Source of the DNA: Alphaproteobacteria bacterium
GTDB lineage: Bacteria; Pseudomonadota; Alphaproteobacteria; SMXP01
Reading direction: 5' to 3'
Assembly (NCBI GenBank): GCA_021774995.1
Contig: JAJFIM010000216.1
Location: 1 to 11,326, forward strand
DNA: 11,326 bases
The position numbers and the translations under genes were made by a program. Below, piece by piece: positions 5,662 to 11,326 of this stretch. The notes beneath the pieces were generated by a model. That model had not been told where the DNA came from, searched no databases, and worked only from the letters and a program-made list of their open reading frames with translations. The first letter of the stretch is position 1. Each line of letters starts with the position of its first letter.

Positions 5662-6918
5662 TCATCCCAATAAGACGCGCGCTTTTTCAAGCGCTTCAAT
5701 AAATAAGTCCACTTCTTTGCGGGTATTATAGAGCGCAAAAGAAGCGCGGGCCGTGGCCGTCATATTCAATCGATCCATCAAAGGCTGCGCGCAATGATGG
5801 CCGGCGCGGATCGCAATTCCGGCGCGGTCGATGATTGTGCTGATATCATGCGGGTGCGCGCCTTCTACAACGAAGGAGAGAATGCTTCCCTTTTGATGCG
5901 GCGCAGCGGCGAAAACCCGAACCGAGTTCAATCCCTCCAATCGCTCCGTGGCGTAGGCCAGCAAATCCGCCTCATGGGCCGCAACAGCCGCCCGGTCCAG
6001 TCCCATCATATATTCAAGCGCCGCCCCCAATCCAATCGCTTCAATGATCGGCGGCGTCCCCGCTTCAAATTTTTGCGGCAGAGATCCGTAGGTGACTTTA
6101 TCAAGACTGACTTGCTCAATCATCTCGCCGCCGCCGCGATAAGGCCGCATGGCGTTTAGCAGGTTTGATTTTCCATAAAGAACGCCAATCCCCGTCGGGC
6201 CATAAACTTTGTGTCCCGAAAATGCGTAAAAATCCACATCCAGATCCTGCACGTCTATGGGCAGGTGCACCGCCGCCTGACAGCCGTCGAGAAGGACCGG
6301 CGCGCCCTGCGCATGCGCAATATCGATGAGCTCTTTGGCCGGATTGATGGTTCCCAAGGCATTTGACATATGGGTCAGTGCGACGATTTTCGTTCGCGGT
6401 GAAAACGCTTGGCGATAGCTCTCCATATCCAAATCGCCCGTGTCCGTCATTTTCACCCATTTAAGAACAGCGCCGAAACGTTCGCGCAAAAAATGCCAGG
6501 GCACGATATTGGAATGATGCTCCATAACCGACAGTATGATTTCATCGCCGGGTTTGATGTCTGCGCCGAAACTGTCTGCAACCAGATTGATGGCGTCTGT
6601 GGCGCCGCTGGTAAAAATGACTTCATGCGTTTCAGACGCGTTGATAAAACGCGCCGCCGTTTTGCGGGCGTCTTCAAACCTGGTTGTTGCGCTGTTACTC
6701 AAATAGTGCAGACCGCGATGAACATTTGCATAGCCGCTTTCCATGAGATCCGTCATGGCGTCGATTACAATAGAGGGCTTTTGCGCCGATGCCGCATTAT
6801 CTAAATAAACCAATGGCTTATCATAGACTTTACGGGTTAGAATCGGAAAGTCTTCGCGCACGGCCTGCACATTAAAGGGCGCAGGCGTCACCGATGTCAT
6901 GTCAACCGGCTTGTTCAC
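5662..6918 (-). CDS. sufS: SufS cysteine desulfurase (group II)
   Basis: This PLP enzyme removes sulfur from cysteine, holds it as a persulfide and hands it to the SufBCD scaffold, normally through SufE or SufU. The 418-residue product has the usual length. GATDAIN (105-111) and EHHSN (133-137) line the cofactor pocket, Lys237 in FSGHKVYGPTG forms the Schiff base, and Cys376 in IRAGHHCAQP is the catalytic cysteine in the group II context. The start is GTG 6918, which overlaps the sufD stop codon (GTGA) and has GGAAGGA 8 bases upstream on the minus strand; ATG 6900 is less likely. Four bases separate its stop from the sufT start. A second, group I desulfurase begins the operon. No SufE or SufU gene is present in the window. 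Confidence 0.96.
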   Translation of the reverse strand: MNKPVDMTSVTPAPFNVQAVREDFPILTRKVYDKPLVYLDNAASAQKPSIVIDAMTDLMESGYANVHRGLHYLSNSATTRFEDARKTAARFINASETHEVIFTSGATDAINLVADSFGADIKPGDEIILSVMEHHSNIVPWHFLRERFGAVLKWVKMTDTGDLDMESYRQAFSPRTKIVALTHMSNALGTINPAKELIDIAHAQGAPVLLDGCQAAVHLPIDVQDLDVDFYAFSGHKVYGPTGIGVLYGKSNLLNAMRPYRGGGEMIEQVSLDKVTYGSLPQKFEAGTPPIIEAIGLGAALEYMMGLDRAAVAAHEADLLAYATERLEGLNSVRVFAAAPHQKGSILSFVVEGAHPHDISTIIDRAGIAIRAGHHCAQPLMDRLNMTATARASFALYNTRKEVDLFIEALEKARVLLG

Positions 6919-8291
6919 GTTTTTAGTCCTTCCTGCATAATTTGGGACTCATGTTCCTTCAACCAATTTGATATATGTTTTTTCACAGGCGCGATCAATT
7001 CCTGTGTCGCGGCGCCCTCAACAACATCATCTAAAAAAGCCTCAATAAGAAGAGCCTTTGCCTCCCCAAGCGGAATGCCGCGCGAGCGCAAATAAAAGAG
7101 AGAGTCTTTATCAAGTTCGCCTATCGTGGCGCCATGGGAACATTTAACGTCATCGGCGTAAATTTCAAGCTCCGGTTTTGAATCCGCTTCCGCCTTGTCT
7201 GAGAGAAGCAAAGCCCGGCTGAGTTGATGCGCATCCGTGCCGTCGGCGCCCTCGGCAACGATTACTTTTCCTTGGAACACGCCGCGCGAATTCTCGGTCA
7301 AAACGCCTTGAAAAACTTGGGCGCTTTCGCAATCAGGCGCCGCGTGTTTAATGACGATTGTGTTATCGCAATGTTGCCGCCCCACCAGCATGTATACGCC
7401 GTTCACCTGCGCTAAGGCGCCTTTTCCCTCAAGCGTGATTATAGAGTCGCCCCGCACCAGGCCGCCGCCGCTTACCGCGCTCATTGCGGTATAGCGCGCC
7501 CTTTGCGCCAGACGCGCATTAAGCGATGTCACATGCAGATTCTCTTCCGCCGAACCTTCGACGACAATGTGATCAAGACAAGCGTCGTCGCCAACTTCAA
7601 TTTCAATCCCTTGATTATGAAATGACGCCTGCTCGTTCTCGCTCACATGGCTTTCAATGAGCGTTGCCTTGGCGCCTTGCTCCAAAATAACAACGCACTT
7701 CGTGTGATAGTGCGCGGCATTCGCCGTTGTTTGATAAATGACATGCAAGGGACGATCGAGAACGGCGTCTTTAGCAATGCGCATAAAAAGTGCGTCTTGC
7801 ATCAACGCGGCGCCGAGCGCCGGCATTGGGCTGGACGTGAGCCAAGTGTTAAGTTCAAGATAGTCTTTCACCCAGTCAGGCAAATCATGGAGTGATTGTT
7901 TCAAACTCACGAGTTCGACGCCGCTCTGCTCCATTAAGGATGAGAGGGAGGGCGCGAACACACCGTCATTGATGATCAGCCGACTAGCGGAAATTCCCTC
8001 AAAGGCCGTCGCAACAATGGTTTGCGGCGTCTCTTGCCCCAGCGCCAAGCTAAATGGCGCCTTCATGCGGGGGCGTAAATCCGTATACTTCCACGCCTCT
8101 ACCCGCCGGTGCGGGAAGCCATGCGCTTTGAACCGTTCCTTGCCTGCGCGGCGCAGCTTCTTTAACCAATCAGGCTCCGAACCATTTTCGTCAAACACGC
8201 GGTCGCACGCCTCCAAATACGGTTTCTCGATATCGCCCCGAGAAGCCGCTACGCTTAAAATTGCTTTTTTTGGCGCCATTTGCACTGACAT
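6915..8291 (-). CDS. sufD: SufD, Fe-S cluster assembly scaffold subunit
   Basis: SufD forms the SufBC2D scaffold with SufB and SufC and is needed for iron acquisition during cluster assembly. The 458-residue product has the family's mixed N-terminal region, including GFPHRRVEAWKYTDLRP, then a beta-helix core. The C-terminal block VKCSHGATIGELDKDSLFYL, which contains the conserved Cys and His, and RSRGIPLGEAKALLIEAF are characteristic. The start is taken as ATG 8291 (MSVQMAPKK), 28 bases after the sufC stop. The frame is open further upstream, but only as overlap with sufC. ATG 8279 is an alternative, and the ribosome site is weak in either case. The stop codon overlaps the sufS GTG start by four bases, implying translational coupling. 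Confidence 0.95.
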   Translation of the reverse strand: MSVQMAPKKAILSVAASRGDIEKPYLEACDRVFDENGSEPDWLKKLRRAGKERFKAHGFPHRRVEAWKYTDLRPRMKAPFSLALGQETPQTIVATAFEGISASRLIINDGVFAPSLSSLMEQSGVELVSLKQSLHDLPDWVKDYLELNTWLTSSPMPALGAALMQDALFMRIAKDAVLDRPLHVIYQTTANAAHYHTKCVVILEQGAKATLIESHVSENEQASFHNQGIEIEVGDDACLDHIVVEGSAEENLHVTSLNARLAQRARYTAMSAVSGGGLVRGDSIITLEGKGALAQVNGVYMLVGRQHCDNTIVIKHAAPDCESAQVFQGVLTENSRGVFQGKVIVAEGADGTDAHQLSRALLLSDKAEADSKPELEIYADDVKCSHGATIGELDKDSLFYLRSRGIPLGEAKALLIEAFLDDVVEGAATQELIAPVKKHISNWLKEHESQIMQEGLKT

Positions 8292-8319
8292 AGGTTTTAA
8301 GATCCGTTTTGCGCCGCGC

Positions 8320-9069
8320 TCATGCAGCCGAAGAGACGATGGATTCGTATCCGTCCCGCTCCAATTCAAGCGCGAGTTCTTTTCCGCCTGATTTGATAAT
8401 GCGCCCATTGGATAGGACATGCACAAAGTCAGGTATGATATAATCAAGAAGGCGTTGATAATGCGTGATGACCAACATCGAACGATCAGGCGCGCGCAGG
8501 GCGTTCACGCCATCGGCCACGAGTTTGAGGGCGTCAATATCAAGTCCAGAATCGGTTTCGTCGAGGATTGCCAATCTAGGTTCGAACAGCGCCATTTGCA
8601 GTATTTCATTGCGTTTCTTCTCGCCGCCCGAAAAGCCGACATTCAAGGGCCGCTTCAGCATTTCAGAAGACACCTTCAAAAGATCCGCTTTTGCGCGCAC
8701 CATTCTTAAAAAACTGGCGGCGTCAAGCTCTTCCACCCCGCGCGCTTTGAGTTGCGCATTATAGGCTGTACGCAAAAAGTTCATCGTCGAGACGCCCGGG
8801 ATTTCAAGAGGATATTGAAAGGCCAGAAAAACACCCTTCGCGGCGCGTTCTTCGGGCAACATGCCTATGAGACTTTCACCGCAATAGGTAATGTCGCCTT
8901 GGCGGACCTCATATCCCTCGCGCCCTGAAAGCACATAAGACAACGTGCTTTTGCCGGAGCCATTCGGCCCCATAATGGCGTGCACTTCCCCGTCTCCAAT
9001 CGACAAGGAAAGCCCTTTCAGAATTTCCTTACCCCCGACTTCGGCGTGAAGGTTTTTAATTTCAAGCAT
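8320..9069 (-). CDS. sufC: SufC, Fe-S assembly ABC-type ATPase
   Basis: SufC is the soluble ABC ATPase whose ATP-driven dimerisation changes the shape of SufBD during cluster assembly. The 249-residue product has Walker A GPNGSGKST (34-42), the signature SGGE (147-150) in the SufC-specific context GFSGGEKKRNEILQMA, Walker B ending in Asp170-Glu171 within LAILDETDSGLD, and the switch His203 in ITHYQRLLDYI. There are no membrane segments and no transport partner nearby. GAGG precedes ATG 9069 by about 10 bases. It lies 16 bases after sufB and 28 bases before sufD. Confidence 0.98.
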   Translation of the reverse strand: MLEIKNLHAEVGGKEILKGLSLSIGDGEVHAIMGPNGSGKSTLSYVLSGREGYEVRQGDITYCGESLIGMLPEERAAKGVFLAFQYPLEIPGVSTMNFLRTAYNAQLKARGVEELDAASFLRMVRAKADLLKVSSEMLKRPLNVGFSGGEKKRNEILQMALFEPRLAILDETDSGLDIDALKLVADGVNALRAPDRSMLVITHYQRLLDYIIPDFVHVLSNGRIIKSGGKELALELERDGYESIVSSAA

Positions 9070-9085
9070 TACAGTAGTACCTCAT

Positions 9086-10552
9086 TTAACCAACGCTCCC
9101 CTCCAGGCTGATGCTCACCAGTTTTTGCGCTTCAACGGCGAATTCCATCGGTAATTGCTGCAGGACATCGCGGCAAAACCCGTTGACCAGCAAGGCGACG
9201 GCTTCTTCTTCGCTGAGACCCCTTTGGCGGCAGTAAAACAATTGCTCTTCGCTAAGTTTCGATGTGGTCGCTTCGTGCTCTACAATTGCGCTCGGGTTCC
9301 TGCTTTCGATATAGGGAACCGTATGGGCGCCGCATTTGCTTCCGATCAGCAGCGAATCGCATTGCGTGTAATTGCGCGCGCCGGCGGCCTTGCGGTTAAT
9401 ATTCACTTGGCCGCGATAAGTGCTTTGCGCTTGGCCCGCTGAAATGCCTTTGGAGATAATCCGGCTGCGCGTATTTTTACCCAGATGGATCATCTTAGTG
9501 CCTGTGTCCGCCTGTTGATGATTATTGGTGATGGCGATCGAATAAAATTCTCCAACGGAATTATCGCCGCGCAAAATACAAGACGGGTATTTCCACGTCA
9601 CCGCCGATCCGGTTTCAACCTGGGTCCAGGAAATTTTAGAATTCGCGCCCCGGCAATCCCCCCGCTTGGTGACAAAATTGTAGATGCCCCCCTTGCCTTC
9701 TGCGTCGCCGGGATACCAGTTTTGTACGGTCGAGTATTTGATTTCAGCGTCTTCCATTGCGATGAGCTCAACCACGGCGGCGTGAAGTTGATTTTCATCG
9801 CGCATGGGCGCCGTGCATCCTTCAAGATAACTGACGTAAGAACCTTTTTCGGCAATGATCAGGGTGCGTTCAAACTGTCCGGTGTTCGCCTCATTTATTC
9901 TGAAATAGGTGCTGAGTTCCATCGGGCAGCGCACGCCTTCAGGTATGTAAACGAATGAGCCATCGGTAAACACGGCGGAATTTAGCGTGGCGTAAAAATT
10001 ATCCGACATTGGAACGACGCTTCCCAAGTATTTTTTCACCAATTCAGGGTGCTTTTGCAGAGCTTCCGAAATAGGGCAAAAGATCACGCCCGCCTCAGCC
10101 AAGCTTTCTTTAAACGTCGTGACGACGGAAACTGAATCAAAAACCGCATCCACGGCAACGTTCTTGACGCCCGCGAGCAACGCTTGCTCGACAAGCGGAA
10201 TGCCTAGTTTTTCATATGTTTTGAGAAGTTCGGGATCAACGTCGTCCAGACTTTCCGGCCTGTCGGCGTCGGATTTGGGCGCGGCGTAGTAATGAATGTC
10301 CTGAAAATCGATAGAATCATAAGAGACTTTCGCCCAAGTCGGCTCTTCCATTTCTTTCCAGCGGTCAAAGGCTTGAAGCCGTAATTCAAGCATCCATTCA
10401 GGCTCGTTCTTCTTGGCCGAAATGAATTTTATGATGCCTTCGTTCAGGCCTTTTGGCGCCATGTCCGATTCGATATCGGTGACGAAGCCGTATTTGTACT
10501 TATCCACATCAAGAGCGTGGACGTCTTTGACCGTATCCTGGACAGCTACCAT
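9086..10552 (-). CDS. sufB: SufB, Fe-S cluster assembly scaffold subunit
   Basis: SufB is the core scaffold on which the cluster is built, with sulfur entering from the desulfurase. The product has 488 residues (E. coli SufB is about 495) and is closely conserved: KNEPEWMLELRLQAF near the N-terminus, GVRCPMELSTYFRIN, NWYPGDAEGKGGIYNFVTKRG and SWTQVETGSAVTWKYPSC in the beta-helix. The cysteine equivalent to E. coli Cys405 is in QCDSLLIG (residue 398), and the glutamate equivalent to Glu434 is in VEHEATT (residue 427). The N-terminal CxxC-type motif of E. coli is missing, as in many homologues. No intein is present. I chose ATG 10552, with GGGA a few bases upstream. TTG 10564, one base after the preceding stop codon, would add MGTK and cannot be excluded. 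Confidence 0.97.
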   Translation of the reverse strand: MVAVQDTVKDVHALDVDKYKYGFVTDIESDMAPKGLNEGIIKFISAKKNEPEWMLELRLQAFDRWKEMEEPTWAKVSYDSIDFQDIHYYAAPKSDADRPESLDDVDPELLKTYEKLGIPLVEQALLAGVKNVAVDAVFDSVSVVTTFKESLAEAGVIFCPISEALQKHPELVKKYLGSVVPMSDNFYATLNSAVFTDGSFVYIPEGVRCPMELSTYFRINEANTGQFERTLIIAEKGSYVSYLEGCTAPMRDENQLHAAVVELIAMEDAEIKYSTVQNWYPGDAEGKGGIYNFVTKRGDCRGANSKISWTQVETGSAVTWKYPSCILRGDNSVGEFYSIAITNNHQQADTGTKMIHLGKNTRSRIISKGISAGQAQSTYRGQVNINRKAAGARNYTQCDSLLIGSKCGAHTVPYIESRNPSAIVEHEATTSKLSEEQLFYCRQRGLSEEEAVALLVNGFCRDVLQQLPMEFAVEAQKLVSISLEGSVG

Positions 10553-10565
10553 TTTTGTTCCCAAT

Positions 10566-11326
10566 TCACTCGCTTATACCCGCCGTGTAACCGCCATGGA
10601 GTCGCCGCGACCCCGCGCCAGACCCGACAGCGCCTCTCTTTGCTACGCATGCGTCTTTCCACACGGTCAAGAAGCGCTCCATATCCTGTTCGCCGCTCGC
10701 CCAGCCAAAGCTAACTCTGATGGCGTTTGCCGCTTCTTCCGGGCTTGCCCCCATCGCCGTCAACACATGACTGGCGGAGACTTTGCCCGATGAACACGCC
10801 GCTCCCGCACTGACGGAAACGCCCGCGAGGTCCAGCGCGATAACTTGCGTTTCCGCATTCAATCCCGGAAGCGCAAAACAGGATGTTGTTGAAATGCGCG
10901 GAGCGCCGCGTCCGAAAAAAACAACGTCAGGCGCTATCTCCGCGACGTTTTCCTCCAAACGGTCCCTCCACAAACCAATCTCACGCAAGATCATCAAATC
11001 GCGCCGCGCCAAAGCCGCCGCCTGGCCAAAGCCGACAATACCGGAAACATTCTGCGTTCCGCCGCGCCTGTTTTCTTCCTGACCGCCGCCGCGTAGTAGA
11101 GCCGATATTTTAACCGCATCTTTTTTTATCAAAGCGCCGACGCCCATAGGACCGCCAAGTTTATGCGCTGATACGGACATCATGTCGACATCAAGCGCTT
11201 CCCATGAAAATTCCATCTTGCCGACAGCTTGAACGGCGTCGCAATGAAACAACGCGCCCGCATCATGCGCCAGCGCACGCGCCTCATGCACGGGTTGCAC
11301 AATTCCGGTTTCGTTATTAACCAGCA
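10566..11326 (-). CDS. Cysteine desulfurase, NifS/IscS type (group I), N-terminus outside window
   Basis: The C-terminal 252 residues of a class V PLP-dependent desulfurase are present; the family is usually 370-400 residues long, so about a third lies beyond the window edge. The visible part begins LVNNETGIVQPV, followed by GALFHCDAVQAVGK. The Schiff-base lysine is in SVSAHKLGGPMG (codon at 11162-11160). The catalytic cysteine is in SAGAACSSGKVSASHVL (codon at 10796-10794), on the flexible loop that marks group I enzymes. The last 20 or so residues are a Gly/Arg/Ser-rich tail. It leads the operon, with its stop codon 13 bases before the sufB ATG. Group I enzymes can transfer sulfur without SufE, so it may serve SufB directly, tRNA thiolation, or both. 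iscS is the likely name, but the N-terminus is not visible. Confidence 0.93.
   Translation of the reverse strand, partial: LVNNETGIVQPVHEARALAHDAGALFHCDAVQAVGKMEFSWEALDVDMMSVSAHKLGGPMGVGALIKKDAVKISALLRGGGQEENRRGGTQNVSGIVGFGQAAALARRDLMILREIGLWRDRLEENVAEIAPDVVFFGRGAPRISTTSCFALPGLNAETQVIALDLAGVSVSAGAACSSGKVSASHVLTAMGASPEEAANAIRVSFGWASGEQDMERFLTVWKDACVAKRGAVGSGAGSRRLHGGYTAGISE

Noticed and set aside
5658..5738. Extended N-terminus of sufT
   Set aside because: These codons overlap the end of sufS, and ATG 5657 has its own ribosome site directly behind the sufS stop.
8292..8447. Extended N-terminus of sufD
   Set aside because: The upstream 52 codons overlap the conserved end of sufC in another frame and do not resemble SufD; ATG 8291 gives the normal length.
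9485..9958. 157-codon open frame on the plus strand
   Set aside because: It is antisense to the highly conserved core of sufB and has no recognisable motif or supporting start site.
4860..11326. A nif-type or defence-related use of the desulfurase cluster
   Set aside because: The gene set is the complete standard SUF assembly operon, with no nif, dnd/ssp phosphorothioation or other sulfur-modification genes beside it.

Overview
The window reads as an ordinary chromosomal segment of an alphaproteobacterium with roughly balanced GC. The basis is gene order: a NifS/IscS-type cysteine desulfurase followed by sufB, sufC, sufD, sufS, sufT (DUF59) and sufA is the arrangement common in that class. 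The RhlE-like helicase with a GLGDHTPAFLLRP tail and the NYEIWF-type N-terminus of the diguanylate cyclase also fit. I cannot name a genus. I see no phage, insertion sequence, CRISPR array, tRNA or rRNA.

Left half (plus strand, 1-4476). The C-terminal tail of an unidentified gene (1-55) is followed after 6 bases by a small TfoX N-domain protein (62-427). A 216-base gap holds a perfect 7-bp-arm palindrome directly against a good sigma70-type promoter (467-494), which probably serves the DEAD-box RNA helicase (644-2068). A 337-base AT-richer gap with a long hairpin precedes a cytoplasmic GGDEF diguanylate cyclase that starts at TTG (2406-3482). Next comes a PaaG-like crotonase-fold enzyme (3655-4476).

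Right half (minus strand, 4482-11326). This is a tightly packed iron-sulfur cluster assembly operon, read from the right edge towards the left: cysteine desulfurase (truncated by the window edge), sufB, sufC, sufD, sufS, sufT, sufA and a second stand-alone TfoX N-domain protein. Gaps range from a 4-base overlap (sufD/sufS) to about 29 bases, so one transcript is likely; its promoter lies outside the window. The desulfurases supply sulfane sulfur, the SufBCD complex builds the cluster using SufC ATPase activity, SufA carries clusters to targets, and SufT assists Fe-S protein maturation. The operon converges on the crotonase gene with only 5 bases between the two stop codons.

I did not find a convincing undescribed system. 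The points most worth a second look are the TfoX-domain gene placed directly behind sufA together with a second TfoX gene 4 kb away, the palindrome-promoter arrangement before the helicase, the degenerate inhibitory site in the diguanylate cyclase, and two different desulfurase types in one operon.
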